Shown here: positions 1 to 9,520 of the stretch, piece by piece
How the letters are laid out: each line of letters opens with the position of its first letter
How positions within the stretch are numbered: the first letter of the stretch is position 1
Origin: Psychrobacillus sp. FSL H8-0483
GTDB lineage: Bacteria > Bacillota > Bacilli > Bacillales_A > Planococcaceae
Direction: 5' to 3'
Length of the DNA: 64,000 nt
Assembly (NCBI RefSeq): GCF_038637725.1
Contig: NZ_CP152052.1
Span: forward strand, 2,091,501-2,155,500
Translations under genes and position numbers: made by a program
Notes under the pieces: model-generated
Databases searched by the model: none
Seen by the model: the letters and a program-made list of their open reading frames with translations, nothing else
What the model was told of the DNA's origin: nothing

Positions 1-387
1 TTCTGCTTGTATATGCAAATTCTTATAAGCGGTGAAATGACGAAACATCTGATATCGTATGTTCTCTTTAGATTGAACGGCTAATCGAACATTTTCAATG
101 ACCGTAAGATTGGGAAATACATTGGTAATTTGAAAGGACCTACCTAGTCCTTTTCTTGTACGCTCAACGGAAGAATATTTAGCCATAGATTCTCCTCTAA
201 AAAAAACATCTCCCTCTGTAGGTTTTAGCTCCCCACTTATTAAATTGAAAAATGTCGTCTTCCCAGCCCCATTTGGCCCAATAATGGATTTGAAATGCTT
301 TTCGGGCATAACAAAGTTCACGTGATCTACAGCAGTTTGACCGCCAAACTTTATCGTTAAATTCTCGGTTTTTAGTATAGGTTCCAT
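1..387 (-). CDS. livG: Branched-chain amino acid-type ABC transporter ATPase (LivG-like), partial
   Basis: This is the N-terminal 129 codons of an ABC ATPase, cut off by the left edge of the window. Walker A (GPNGAGKTT) lies near residues 37-45 and is followed by a Q-loop region (GRSFQITNVFPNLTV) typical of LivG, the cytoplasmic ATPase of the hydrophobic amino acid uptake family. The ATG at 385-387 follows AAAGGAG at good spacing. The gene follows the lipoprotein gene at 533-1804 on the same strand, so permeases (LivH/LivM) and LivF probably lie beyond the edge. The substrate cannot be told from this part; urea and short-chain amide importers share the same architecture. Confidence 0.88.
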   Translation of the reverse strand, partial: MEPILKTENLTIKFGGQTAVDHVNFVMPEKHFKSIIGPNGAGKTTFFNLISGELKPTEGDVFFRGESMAKYSSVERTRKGLGRSFQITNVFPNLTVIENVRLAVQSKENIRYQMFRHFTAYKNLHIQAE

Positions 388-404
388 CAAATAAACTCCT
401 TTCA

Positions 405-478
405 TCTGTCGCTCTCCATACCATAGAGAGATCTATAATATGGAGAGTGACAGACCTAAATAAATTAGGTCGTCACTC
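405..478 (-). other. Two overlapping, mutually exclusive stem-loops between binding-protein and ATPase genes
   Basis: Bases 445-478 form a 14-bp stem (GAGTGAC/GTCACTC plus GACCTAA/TTAGGTC, one bulged base, 5-nt loop). Bases 405-420 pair with 439-454 in a 16-bp stem with one mismatch. The segment 445-454 belongs to both stems, so in the minus-strand transcript only one can form at a time. Neither is followed by a convincing U-run. Such hairpins between a binding-protein gene and its transporter genes often lower downstream expression; a switching role is inference. Confidence 0.5.
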
Positions 479-532
479 AAAATTACAAGTTTTTAAGGTA
501 TTCTTGGTTGCCGCTCTTAATAAGTCAACGTC

Positions 533-1804
533 TTACTTATTGTTTAAAATCGGTGGTTCAGTTTCTTCCGGGGACAACTCTCTAATTAGAACTGGTACTG
601 GATAAGGAACCCCGTCTTGTTTTTCTAATTTTATGGAATAAAGGGTTTGCAGTGCTTGATGATCTTCTGGTCGGAAAGTCATTTTTCCTTTTGGTGTTTC
701 AAATGAAAGACCTTCCATTATTTTGATCAGTTCCGTTCCATCTGCATTACCTTCTGATTTTTTCAGTGCCTCTACAATTGCAATAGCCGCTGACATTCCA
801 CCTGGAGTGAATAAGTCAGGCACTGCACCGTCGAAACGTTTTTTATGTTCGTCTACTAACCAATCATTAATTTTATTTTTTGGTAGCGTATGATAATAGA
901 CGGAGAAGCCTTCCATTCCAACTAATGGCTCCATAATAGAAAGTGCCGGAATATCAGGTGCTCCTGTAGAAATTTTGATCCCTTTTTCTTGCAATTTTAA
1001 GTCTGCAATTTGGTTCCAAGGAGAATTTGCTCCTGCCCAAATGACAAATAGATAGTCCGGTTTTTCTTGGATGATTTTTTGTAAATTAGATGTGAAATCA
1101 GTCGCTGCTGGATCAGCAAATTCCTCCAGTACCACTTCTGCTCCTAACTTTTCTGCAGCCGTTTTAAATGCAGCTACGCCGTCCCAACCAAAGGAATAAT
1201 CTGGTGCAAATGTTGCAATTTTCACTCCTGGTTTTGCAATTGCCGCAGCACCTGCTACTGCATCTTGTGAAGAGTTACGTCCTGTTCTAAAAATATACGG
1301 ATTAAATTCTGAACCTGTAATACTATCTGCAACAGCAGGTTCAACTACCATAATCTTTTTATACTCTTCCGCTAGTGGAAGAACAGCTAATGTATCACCT
1401 GAACTCGAAGAACCTACTAGAAAATCAACCTCATCTTCTTCTAGTAACTTAGTTGCCTTTTGTACAGCAACTTCTGGTTTTGTTTCAGTATCTTCAAATA
1501 CAACTTCAATTTTCTTACCTGCGACTTCCATTGTTCCGTTAGTCGCGTATTCAAGACCTAATTCAAATCCATTTTTTGTTTGTTTTCCATAAGATTCTAG
1601 CGCTCCAGTTAAAGATGCAAGCACACCGATTTTAATCGTACCTGCTTCTTCTGTCACTTCACTTGAAACAGGAGTTGTCTCTTCCGTTGTTTCTTCCGTA
1701 GTTTGCTCTTCCTCTTTCGGTGTAGTTACAGCTTTTTCACTACAAGCCGCACTGAAAATCAAAACAAACAAAAGCGTCAGCAGTAATCCCAATTTTTTTG
1801 TCAT
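533..1804 (-). CDS. ABC transporter substrate-binding lipoprotein (LivJ/Peripla_BP_6 family)
   Basis: The 423-aa protein begins with a lipoprotein signal peptide ending in SAAC (Cys21 is the predicted lipidated residue). A Thr/Glu-rich linker (about residues 28-55) follows, then a type I periplasmic-binding fold starting at IKIGVLASLTGALESYG. That opening and the GSSSSGDTLAVLPLAEEY region are typical of branched-chain amino acid or amide receptors. The family captures amino acids, urea or amides outside the membrane and delivers them to Liv-type permeases. It lies just upstream of the LivG-like ATPase. A perfect cre box lies 22 bp before the start, implying CcpA catabolite control, and a BTAD regulator gene lies upstream on the same strand. 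The substrate is not assignable from sequence alone. Confidence 0.88.
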   Translation of the reverse strand: MTKKLGLLLTLLFVLIFSAACSEKAVTTPKEEEQTTEETTEETTPVSSEVTEEAGTIKIGVLASLTGALESYGKQTKNGFELGLEYATNGTMEVAGKKIEVVFEDTETKPEVAVQKATKLLEEDEVDFLVGSSSSGDTLAVLPLAEEYKKIMVVEPAVADSITGSEFNPYIFRTGRNSSQDAVAGAAAIAKPGVKIATFAPDYSFGWDGVAAFKTAAEKLGAEVVLEEFADPAATDFTSNLQKIIQEKPDYLFVIWAGANSPWNQIADLKLQEKGIKISTGAPDIPALSIMEPLVGMEGFSVYYHTLPKNKINDWLVDEHKKRFDGAVPDLFTPGGMSAAIAIVEALKKSEGNADGTELIKIMEGLSFETPKGKMTFRPEDHQALQTLYSIKLEKQDGVPYPVPVLIRELSPEETEPPILNNK

Positions 1805-1826
1805 GTAAATCCCCCTTCTAACATTT

Positions 1827-1840
1827 TGTAAGCGTTCTCA
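1827..1840 (-). promoter_or_regulatory. cre box (CcpA site) upstream of the binding-protein gene
   Basis: TGTAAGCGTTCTCA matches the catabolite-responsive element consensus TGWAANCGNTNWCA at every defined position. It lies between the ribosome-binding site of the lipoprotein gene and the upstream direct repeats, a position expected to affect transcription of the importer. Confidence 0.7.
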
Positions 1841-1856
1841 TGCTTCTACCCAATGG

Positions 1857-1890
1857 TACAAAAGAGTAGTTACAAAAGAGTTACAAAAAC
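1857..1890. promoter_or_regulatory. Phased direct repeats, candidate operator
   Basis: The motif TACAAAAGAG occurs at 1857-1866 and 1871-1880, and TACAAAAAC at 1882-1890. The last two are offset by 11 bp, about one helical turn; the first two by 14 bp. SARP/BTAD-family activators are known to bind direct repeats at roughly one-turn spacing, and a BTAD regulator gene lies next to this site. Binding by that protein is inference. Confidence 0.4.
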
Positions 1891-1906
1891 CCCCTTATGT
1901 AAATCT

Positions 1907-1930
1907 TTTGCGACGAGCTTAGCGCAGGAG
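1907..1930 (+). repeat. Single copy of the 'TTTGCGACGAGCTT..GCGCAGGAG' repeat
   Basis: This 24-bp sequence differs by one base (a TAGC versus TTGC variant) from the unit that is tandemly repeated three times at 12861-12952. It lies in the gap between the importer and regulator genes and marks a dispersed intergenic repeat family. Confidence 0.65.
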
Positions 1931-1967
1931 TGAAAGGTTGTATATTAAGTAGTTAGACAAAAGAACT

Positions 1968-1997
1968 CAAAAAGAGCAGAAAGAAAATTCTCTCTGC
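1968..1997 (-). terminator. Rho-independent terminator of the BTAD regulator gene
   Basis: On the minus strand GCAGAGAGA pairs with TCTTTCTGC (one G-U) around a 4-nt loop and is followed by CTCTTTTT. It directly follows the regulator gene, so the importer downstream probably has its own promoter. Confidence 0.65.
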
Positions 1998-1999
1998 AC

Positions 2000-4900
2000 T
2001 CATCCATAACTCCTAATCATTTCATACATTTGTATCGTTGTATTCATCGGTTCGATGTTTAATTCTGCTTCTAATACAGCAACACATCGTTCATACCATT
2101 TTACCGCTTGCGTTCTGTTTTGCTGCTGATAAAATGCATACATCATCAGTCGGTAAGCTTCTTCCCACGTAGATTCTATTTTTAAAAGTTTTTGTGCATA
2201 GAAAATTGTTTTCTCAAATTCTTTTAATCTGGTATATGTTTGAGCCAATCGTTCTAAGGCCATTACATATTGTTGTTGCGCTTTTTCTCGCTCATGTAAT
2301 ATCCAATCGATTGTAGACTTATCTTCTAGCAGTTCGCCTTTATATGCTTTAACCGCTTTTAATAACAGTTCCTTACATACATGAGGATCTTTCTCTTCTA
2401 AGCCTTTTTCTACACACGTTTGAAAAGCTTCTAAATCACTTTCAATAATTGCATCTGGATTTAGACGGTACATGGACTGCTTTCGAATAATAAAATAAGA
2501 TTCTTCTCTTGCTATACGATTAGGTTCAAGTACTTTTAATAAGGAGTTAAGTGCAACTTTAAAATCTCGATTCATCGTCTTTTCGTCGCTTTCCTCCCAT
2601 AATGCACGCATTAACTCTTCCTTAGGTACAAAGCGTTTTTTTTGCAAGTAAAGATACGTTAGTAATTCTTTCGATTTATCCCTTTGCCATTTTCGTTCAT
2701 TGATTTCTTGATTGCCCATAAAAAGTGAAAATGGACCAAGCAATTGAAGCCTCAGCTGATACCCAGGATAGGTGATATGTGGTTTAATATTTAACCGATT
2801 TGCAAGTACTTGGACTTGACTATTGCTTGGTAATAACTCACAAGCTTTTTGTATTACCGGATAAATCATCTGTAAGTCAACTGGACCAAAGACAGTTTTG
2901 TTTTGAAGAAAAAATAATAAATCATGGCGTAGACATATCTCTACAAACCTTTGTGCATGATCTATAAAAGATGCATCCTCCAGTAAACGAGTGTACATAC
3001 ACATTAACCAATAATTCGATATCATTTCCCCATACACATCGCCATTACTCGTAAAAAAGTCATTTGCTTCGCGACTTGTTAGTACTGCTTTTTCTAAAAG
3101 ATCATTTTCAAAATAAACAATTGTCAAACCTAGTAAGATATAAGCAGAAAGCCAGTAATCATTACTTTTAATCGTTTCACGCAACCCTTGTTCTCCGTAT
3201 GAAATCGCTTCTTGAACTCGCCCTTGTCTCGACTTTAATATAGAGAGGCCCATATATGGCTCTGCCTTTGCTCTCGAAACGTTTAACTCGTCCATAAGTT
3301 GAATAGCCTTGAGATAGCACGTTTCAGGAGTTTCCAAGTCGAATGGGTCAACTAATATTTCTGCATGACCTTTTCGGGTCCACCCTACCGCTTCTACAAA
3401 GCCTGACTTTTCTTTGATTCCCATCTCAATTCCTCTCATAGCAGACCGTTTTGCTGCATCGATATTACCAGTAAGCGAATAGATAAAGGAGAGTAGTACA
3501 TCTGTTTCCCGGTGAGAATCCGGTAAACCTACATCATCTCGAATGCGAGTTTCTAGCACTTGCTCTGCTTCATCTAACATACCAGTCCGCAAAAATATTC
3601 GTGCGTCTAGGTTACCTTCTTTTAATATAGCGGCATCTAACTGTTCCTGTATGACCCAATCCTTTGCATCATTTGCCTTCCCAAGATTCACTAAGTTTTC
3701 AGCTAGTAGCCTTTTTAAAAACATTCTTTCTGCAAAGTTATCCTGACTTTTATCAGCCCATTTGATTGCTTCTTCTAAATAAGGTTTTGCAAGTGCTGGT
3801 TGGATTGTATCCAAATAAATATGTGCAAGCCCTGCATTTGATCTGCTGACAAACAAAATATCTTCTTTTCCTGTAGCTAAAGCTAAACAAGTCTCATATG
3901 ACTTTCTTGCTTTCTCATAATAGGCTCTGTAACGATGACATTCGCCTTCAAAATAATATAACTCGTAAAATTGTTCTCTTGTTTGAAGAGAAAAGTTGTC
4001 TTTCATTAAATCTAATAGCCAGTCAAACTGTCCAGCCTGAATCATAGAATTAGCTGATAGGACGAGCATTTGACCAAGAAATAATTCGTCATTTGCTTTA
4101 ACAGCATGATAGATTGATTGAACTAAATTATGTTGTTCTTTAAAATAATGTGCTGCTTGTTTTTGCATGTCATAGTATAGCTGTTTATCCTTTTGTAGCC
4201 ATTTCGTTTCTAAAAACTGTTGAAACAACGCATGAAACCGGTATGCATTCGTACCGCTTAAAGATTGTATAAATGCATGACTACTTGTTAATCTTTCTAA
4301 ATGTTGGACCTCTGCTTCTCCAAAAAAGTCTCTAATTTCTTGGAATGTAAACAATGGGAAAATACTGAAGTTTAATAAGGATTGCTGGTCTTCTGCAGAC
4401 ATTAATAAAAATACTTCCTCGGACAAATACGAAAACAAATCTTTTAAAGCTGGATCAATTAATTGTGTAATTTGCTTATTCGTCTCAGTTACCTGTAGCG
4501 CTATTAAATGAATAGCAATTGCCCATCCTTCTGTTAAATTCATTATTTTTGCAGCTTCTTCACTTGAAATCGTTTTATCAAAATAATCTTCGAAAAACAC
4601 TTGGATTTCCTCTTCCGAAAACATGAAATCTGCTTCTTTTAATTCAACTAGTTGTCCACCTAACTTTAGTTTTAATAAAATAGACCATTTTGGCCGTATG
4701 CGTGAAGCAACGACTAAATGTATATTGGGTGGTAGAAACTCGATAATTTTCTCCACTATATAATTTATGTGAAATACGTGATCGACAAGATGAAAATCAT
4801 CTAGCACAATTGAAAATGGATTATCGATGCTTGCAAGTTCATTACTAAATAAGGAGTACCATCGTGTTAATTCGGTCTCTTTTGGATACATAGAGAGTAA

Positions 4901-5206
4901 ATCTTTATCCATGAGAGTCTTGCCAAAAGTAGGAATTACTTTTTGTATACTTTGAACTAAATGCCTTATAAAAGGGAGAATATCATCATCTTCTTCAGTA
5001 ATCGTATACCATGAGAACAATTCTTTAGAATCTGTAAAATATTGTGCGAGTGCAGAACTTTTACCAAAACCCGCACCACTATGTAAAAGGGAAAGTTTCT
5101 TATCCACATTAGATTTTAACTTCTTAATTAAGGATGATCTTCTCATATAATAAGAAGATGGGATAGGTGGGGTTAGTTTTGACATAATAATTGTAGTATT
5201 TACCAT
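2000..5206 (-). CDS. Large STAND ATPase transcription regulator with C-terminal BTAD (SARP-like) domain
   Basis: This 1068-aa protein has a MalT-like STAND NTPase at the N terminus, with a P-loop at SGAGFGKSS (about residues 43-51) and a Walker B-like IVLDDFH near 136-142. The middle is a long TPR-like helical repeat region. From about residue 815 an OmpR-type winged helix (LQLLGPFSLF, then KSKELLTYLYLQKKRFVPKEEL) and a BTAD domain follow. Such proteins sense a ligand through the helical array and activate transcription on oligomerisation. The ATG is preceded by GGAGGTGAAG. It lies upstream of the importer on the same strand but ends in its own terminator, so control of the adjacent importer is plausible but not shown. 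Confidence 0.85.
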   Translation of the reverse strand: MVNTTIIMSKLTPPIPSSYYMRRSSLIKKLKSNVDKKLSLLHSGAGFGKSSALAQYFTDSKELFSWYTITEEDDDILPFIRHLVQSIQKVIPTFGKTLMDKDLLSMYPKETELTRWYSLFSNELASIDNPFSIVLDDFHLVDHVFHINYIVEKIIEFLPPNIHLVVASRIRPKWSILLKLKLGGQLVELKEADFMFSEEEIQVFFEDYFDKTISSEEAAKIMNLTEGWAIAIHLIALQVTETNKQITQLIDPALKDLFSYLSEEVFLLMSAEDQQSLLNFSIFPLFTFQEIRDFFGEAEVQHLERLTSSHAFIQSLSGTNAYRFHALFQQFLETKWLQKDKQLYYDMQKQAAHYFKEQHNLVQSIYHAVKANDELFLGQMLVLSANSMIQAGQFDWLLDLMKDNFSLQTREQFYELYYFEGECHRYRAYYEKARKSYETCLALATGKEDILFVSRSNAGLAHIYLDTIQPALAKPYLEEAIKWADKSQDNFAERMFLKRLLAENLVNLGKANDAKDWVIQEQLDAAILKEGNLDARIFLRTGMLDEAEQVLETRIRDDVGLPDSHRETDVLLSFIYSLTGNIDAAKRSAMRGIEMGIKEKSGFVEAVGWTRKGHAEILVDPFDLETPETCYLKAIQLMDELNVSRAKAEPYMGLSILKSRQGRVQEAISYGEQGLRETIKSNDYWLSAYILLGLTIVYFENDLLEKAVLTSREANDFFTSNGDVYGEMISNYWLMCMYTRLLEDASFIDHAQRFVEICLRHDLLFFLQNKTVFGPVDLQMIYPVIQKACELLPSNSQVQVLANRLNIKPHITYPGYQLRLQLLGPFSLFMGNQEINERKWQRDKSKELLTYLYLQKKRFVPKEELMRALWEESDEKTMNRDFKVALNSLLKVLEPNRIAREESYFIIRKQSMYRLNPDAIIESDLEAFQTCVEKGLEEKDPHVCKELLLKAVKAYKGELLEDKSTIDWILHEREKAQQQYVMALERLAQTYTRLKEFEKTIFYAQKLLKIESTWEEAYRLMMYAFYQQQNRTQAVKWYERCVAVLEAELNIEPMNTTIQMYEMIRSYG

Positions 5207-5319
5207 ACTTCACCTCCATCTACAAAATTAGTTAAACATATCGTATCATATTAATATTCAAAATTGAATGCAAATTCAGATTTATTTACACGTTACACGA
5301 ACATGTTGTTACCCGTCGA

Positions 5320-5430
5320 AAATCCGCACTCTTTCCGCGGACGAACTGCTAAACCACCTAACTCGCAAGCTCGTTTAAGGGGTTCTTGGGAGTCCGTTTT
5401 TCCTCAGGAGTATAGCGGAGTTTCTTCACA
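5320..5430. repeat. Degenerate 'CTTTCCGCGG' Bacillales intergenic repeat
   Basis: The stretch starting AATCCGCACTCTTTCCGCGG and ending near GGAGTATAGCGGAG is a diverged copy of the GC-rich, imperfectly palindromic element seen more completely at 25611-25750 and inside 12674-13197. It is richer in GC than its surroundings. A 60-codon frame across it looks fortuitous. Confidence 0.55.
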
Positions 5431-5558
5431 AAATATGCTTCTATAAATAACAACCTAACTTACCAAAGCAAAAGTATTAATTATATTAAGGGAGTTTTAT
5501 CTGATTGTTGAAAATGTTATACTATTATAAGAAATATATGACAAGAGAGGAAGATTAG

Positions 5559-6101
5559 ATGGAGTTTCCTATACTAGATACAGAACGTTTGAAGTTAATA
5601 GAGATTAAGGAAGATCACGCATCTAGGATTTATTCAATCTTTTCAAACAAAGAAGTGATTAAATTTTACGGTATGTCCCCTTTTACCGAGGAAGAACAAG
5701 CTGTAAATTTAATTAAAACTTTTTCCACTAATTTTCAACAAAGAAGATCTATGCGTTGGGGAATCGTACGAAAAGATACTTCTCAATTTGTTGGGACGGT
5801 TGGGTTAAATAATCTCCTGATCTCAAACAAGCGTACAGAAATAGGATATGAGCTTTCACCAGAGCATTGGAGAAAAGGGATTATTAGTGAGGCTGTAGAA
5901 GCCGTTATTCAATATTGTTTTGAAGAGTTAGATATATATCGTATAGGAGCGGTTACATTTCCAGAAAACGAAGCATCCTATAAACTTCTACTAAAATTAG
6001 GTTTTCAAAAAGAGGGTTTGTTAAGAGGATATCTATATCAAGACAATCAATCACATGATGCATTCGTTTTTTCATTAATAAGACCTGATTGGGTTAAATG
6101 A
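5559..6101 (+). CDS. GNAT family N-acetyltransferase (RimJ/RimL-like)
   Basis: The 180-aa protein shows the RimJ/RimL layout: it starts FPILDTERLKLIEI, has the central strand GIVRKDTSQFVGTVGLNN, the acetyl-CoA motif A region GYELSPEHWRKGIISEAV (about residues 97-114) and a C-terminal ENEASYKLLLKLGFQKEGLLR. This group acetylates N-terminal or side-chain amines of ribosomal proteins or small molecules. The ATG follows AGAGAGGAAG. It is monocistronic. The substrate is unknown. Confidence 0.85.
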   Translation: MEFPILDTERLKLIEIKEDHASRIYSIFSNKEVIKFYGMSPFTEEEQAVNLIKTFSTNFQQRRSMRWGIVRKDTSQFVGTVGLNNLLISNKRTEIGYELSPEHWRKGIISEAVEAVIQYCFEELDIYRIGAVTFPENEASYKLLLKLGFQKEGLLRGYLYQDNQSHDAFVFSLIRPDWVK

Positions 6102-6159
6102 TCATTATGTTGTAACTCGTTGAGTAAAGGTGTTTTTTGTTCTATAAAAAGGACCTACA

Positions 6160-6250
6160 GATTGGTTAATACAAACGCCTAGATATCGAAGTTTTTAATA
6201 AAGAAGAGTACGAAGCTAAATAGTTAAAAAGATTAGAAGGATTTTTATAG
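6160..6250 (+). pseudogene. Possible 3' remnant of a decayed gene
   Basis: A short plus-strand frame reads YKRLDIEVFNKEEYEAK, meets a TAG, then continues in frame with LKRLEGFL before a second stop, immediately followed by a terminator hairpin. The protein-like composition and the terminator suggest the end of a former gene. The family was not identified. Confidence 0.25.
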
Positions 6251-6279
6251 ACGTAATCTATTGCTGATTACGTCTTTTT
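6250..6279 (+). terminator. Rho-independent terminator
   Basis: GACGTAAT (6250-6257) pairs with ATTACGTC (6267-6274) around a 9-nt loop and is followed by TTTTT. It would end the GNAT transcript, and perhaps formerly the decayed gene before it. Confidence 0.65.
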
Positions 6280-6324
6280 ACTTTGTATACTTCTTTGGAT
6301 ATTCCAAAATCGTTTTTCTTATTT

Positions 6325-6531
6325 TTATGCTCTTTTTAAATAAATTACTAGTTCCTGCTTGTACACATCATCTTCTATGTAGTGATCTAAATTGTGGAAA
6401 TCATACTTGAAGTGACCACTCGGAAATGTTACACTCTCTCCTTGCGCAGCAGCTAAAATACCCGCTACATCATTTGACACCAGTTGAAAAAGCTCCTGTC
6501 CATCTTCAGTTAAAACAAATACTATTTGCAT
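6325..6531 (-). CDS. Uncharacterised small protein, 68 aa
   Basis: A short soluble protein (MQIVFVLTEDGQELFQLV...) without membrane segments, cysteines or a motif I recognise. The start is well supported by GGAGGTGTGACAAA before ATG. Acidic residues dominate the C-terminal half (DHYIEDDVYKQELVIYLKRA). It stands alone downstream of the aconitase terminator. No function is offered. Confidence 0.65.
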   Translation of the reverse strand: MQIVFVLTEDGQELFQLVSNDVAGILAAAQGESVTFPSGHFKYDFHNLDHYIEDDVYKQELVIYLKRA

Positions 6532-6705
6532 TTTGTCACACCTCCTTCACCATTATACCTGTAATAATATAGACAGTCGCTAACAAAAAAGCATGTTATA
6601 CTGTTTCTTAATATTACTAGTTGTATCAGTGTATGTACATAAAATTAAGATAAAGCTAAAAATTCCTTTAGTTCAGCTTAAACTGTTCTAAAAATAGCTA
6701 TACGC

Positions 6706-6742
6706 AAAAAAAGGACCTAATTCACTTAGAATTAGGTCCTTT
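6706..6742 (-). terminator. Terminator of acnA
   Basis: AAAGGACCTAATTC (6710-6723) pairs with GAATTAGGTCCTTT (6729-6742) across a 5-nt loop. On the minus strand the hairpin is followed by a run of seven T. Confidence 0.85.
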
Positions 6743-6751
6743 CCTGTTGAC

Positions 6752-9460
6752 TTATGCTTCTAGCATTTTGTTACGTAATACCATTTGAAGGATACCACCG
6801 TGACGGTAGTAATCTACTTCTACTTCTGAGTCGAAACGAGCAAGCACGTCGAATACTTTTACAGAACCGTCTTCTGCTTTAGCTGTTACTTTTAAGATGT
6901 CGCGAGGTTTAACACCTTCTGCAATGTTTACACTGATTTCTTCTTTACCAGTTAAGCCAAGTGTTTCAGCATTTTCACCTGGTAAGAAATTAAGTGGTAA
7001 AACACCCATCATTACTAGGTTTGAACGGTGAATACGCTCAAAACTTTCCGTAATAACTGCTTTAATGCCTAAAAGGTTCGTTCCTTTAGCTGCCCAGTCA
7101 CGAGATGATCCCATTCCGTAATCTTTCCCGCCAATTACTACTAATCCAGTACCTTCTTCTTGATACTTCATTGCTGCATCATAGATAGACATAATTTCGC
7201 CAGTTGGCCAGTAAGTAGTGTATCCACCTTCTGTACCAGGAGCAACTTGGTTACGGATACGGATGTTTGCAAATGTACCGCGCATCATTACTTCATGGTT
7301 ACCACGTCGTGAACCATAAGAGTTAAAGTCACGAATTTCTACGCCATTTTCGCGCAAGTATTTACCTGCAGGAGTATCTTTACCAATCGCACCAGCTGGT
7401 GAAATATGGTCAGTCGTAATAGAATCACCGAATTTCGCCACAACACGAAGGCCAGCAAGCGTTTGGATATCACCAGGCTCTTTAGATAGTCCTTGGAAGA
7501 ATGGTGGGTTTTGAATGTAAGTTGATTTATCATTGAATGAATATAGAGATTCAGTTGATGTTTCAATTGCATTCCACGCTTCATTCTCATCAAATACACG
7601 TGCATATTCTTTTTGGAATAATTCACGAGTAACAACTGTTGAAAGCACTTCGTTTACTTCTTCTGTAGATGGCCAGATATCAGCAAAGAATACTTCGTTG
7701 CCATCTTTGTCTGTACCAAATGAATCTTTTTGTAAGTCGATATCTACTGTACCAGCAAGAGCATAAGCAACAACTAGTGGTGGTGATGCTAAGTAGTTCG
7801 CTTTTACAAGTGGATGTACACGACCTTCAAAGTTACGGTTACCAGAAAGAACTGAAGTTACGAATAAATCTTTCTCAATGATTGCTTTTTCAATTTCAGG
7901 AAGTAATGGACCGGAGTTACCGATACATGTTGTACAGCCGTATCCTACAGTATTGAAGCCAATTTCATCCAAGTATTTGTTTAATCCTGAATCTTGTAAA
8001 TAACCAGTAACAACTTTAGAACCAGGTGCTAAAGATGTTTTTACGTAAGCAGGAACAGTTAATCCTTTTTCAACTGCTTTCTTCGCAACTAAACCAGCAG
8101 CTAACATAACATACGGGTTAGATGTGTTTGTACATGAAGTGATTGCAGCGATAGCTACAGCACCAGTTGGAATCACAACATCTTGATCCGCAAATTTAGC
8201 AGTTGCAGTTTTATCGAATTCTTTTTCTGATAAACCGAAACCTTGTGTACCTTGTGGAGCAACAACTGCTTCATGGTAACGAGCTTTCATATCAGTAAGT
8301 GGGATTAAATCTTGTGGACGTTTTGGTCCAGAAAGGTTTGCTACGATATCTCCAAGATTAATTTCCACTACATTTGTATAAACAGGTTCTAGAGTTGGAT
8401 CAAAGAACATATCATTTGCTTTTAAGTAAGCTTCTACTACAGCAATATGTTCTTCGTCTCGTCCAGTTAGACGTAAATAGTTGATAGATTCTTCATCGAT
8501 TGCAAAATATCCACATGTAGCACCATACTCAGGAGCCATGTTAGCAATTGTCGCACGGTCAGCTAATGGTAACTTAGATACTCCAGGTCCGAAGAACTCA
8601 ACAAATTTACCAACAACACCTTGTTGACGTAAAACTTGTGTCACTTTAAGTGCTAAGTCAGTTGCAGTTGTTCCGTTTGGAAGATCTCCAACTAATTTAA
8701 CTCCGATTACTTCAGGAATTGGGAAGTATGAAGGTTGACCAAGCATTCCAGCTTCTGCTTCGATACCACCTACACCCCATCCAAGTACACCAAGACCGTT
8801 GATCATCGTTGTATGAGAGTCAGTACCTACTACTGAATCTGGGAATGTTTCTAATGTTCCATCAGCACTTTCGTTCACATGAACGATTGGAGCTAAATAC
8901 TCTAGATTTACTTGATGAACGATACCAGTTGCTGGTGGTACAGCACGGAAATTATCATAAGATGTTTGAGCCCATTTCAAGAAATTATAGCGCTCTGCAT
9001 TACGTTCGAACTCAAGGTCCATATTTGCTTGTAGTGCACTAGCAGTACCGTATTTATCTACTTGTACAGAGTGGTCGATAACAAGGTCAACTGGAATAGC
9101 AGGGTTGATTTTGTCTGGATTTCCTCCCATTTCGTTCATTGCTGAACGTAAAGAAGCTAAATCTACTACTACTGGTACTCCAGTAAAGTCTTGTAGTACA
9201 ACGCGTGAAGGTTTAAATGGCACTTCTGCTTCTGGGTCTGCATCTTTCCCCCATTTTGCTAGTTGTTCAACGTGCTCATCTTTAATCACATAACCATCAT
9301 GTTGACGTAATACAGATTCTAATAAAACTTTAATTGAATATGGAAGGCGTGATACATTTGCGATTCCCGCTTCTTCCAATGCAGCTAAACGGTAATAGTT
9401 ATATTCTTTACCATTTAGTGAAAAAGAAGTCCGGCTGTTGTGTAAGCTACTCTTTGCCAT
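6752..9460 (-). CDS. acnA: Aconitate hydratase AcnA (CitB)
   Basis: This 902-aa cytoplasmic TCA-cycle enzyme isomerises citrate to isocitrate with a [4Fe-4S] cluster. The cluster ligands are visible as Cys443 ([10 protein letters not shown]) and Cys509/Cys512 ([12 protein letters not shown]). Length and the C-terminal swivel domain ([19 protein letters not shown]) match AcnA/IRP-type aconitases, which can also bind RNA when the cluster is lost. The ATG follows AGGAGGAATATAA. It has a good SigA promoter (TTTACT-17-TATGAT, 9521-9549) and a CcpC-like dyad at 9566-9580. Transcription ends at 6706-6742. Confidence 0.97.
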   Translation of the reverse strand: MAKSSLHNSRTSFSLNGKEYNYYRLAALEEAGIANVSRLPYSIKVLLESVLRQHDGYVIKDEHVEQLAKWGKDADPEAEVPFKPSRVVLQDFTGVPVVVDLASLRSAMNEMGGNPDKINPAIPVDLVIDHSVQVDKYGTASALQANMDLEFERNAERYNFLKWAQTSYDNFRAVPPATGIVHQVNLEYLAPIVHVNESADGTLETFPDSVVGTDSHTTMINGLGVLGWGVGGIEAEAGMLGQPSYFPIPEVIGVKLVGDLPNGTTATDLALKVTQVLRQQGVVGKFVEFFGPGVSKLPLADRATIANMAPEYGATCGYFAIDEESINYLRLTGRDEEHIAVVEAYLKANDMFFDPTLEPVYTNVVEINLGDIVANLSGPKRPQDLIPLTDMKARYHEAVVAPQGTQGFGLSEKEFDKTATAKFADQDVVIPTGAVAIAAITSCTNTSNPYVMLAAGLVAKKAVEKGLTVPAYVKTSLAPGSKVVTGYLQDSGLNKYLDEIGFNTVGYGCTTCIGNSGPLLPEIEKAIIEKDLFVTSVLSGNRNFEGRVHPLVKANYLASPPLVVAYALAGTVDIDLQKDSFGTDKDGNEVFFADIWPSTEEVNEVLSTVVTRELFQKEYARVFDENEAWNAIETSTESLYSFNDKSTYIQNPPFFQGLSKEPGDIQTLAGLRVVAKFGDSITTDHISPAGAIGKDTPAGKYLRENGVEIRDFNSYGSRRGNHEVMMRGTFANIRIRNQVAPGTEGGYTTYWPTGEIMSIYDAAMKYQEEGTGLVVIGGKDYGMGSSRDWAAKGTNLLGIKAVITESFERIHRSNLVMMGVLPLNFLPGENAETLGLTGKEEISVNIAEGVKPRDILKVTAKAEDGSVKVFDVLARFDSEVEVDYYRHGGILQMVLRNKMLEA

Positions 9461-9520
9461 TTATATTCCTCCTAATATCTATTGAAAAGACTCTTTACAA
9501 GCGACTTTTCTCCAATAATT

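Noticed and set aside
5264-5446. A 60-codon plus-strand frame upstream of the GNAT gene
   Set aside because: It lies over a dispersed repeat and has no ribosome-binding site.
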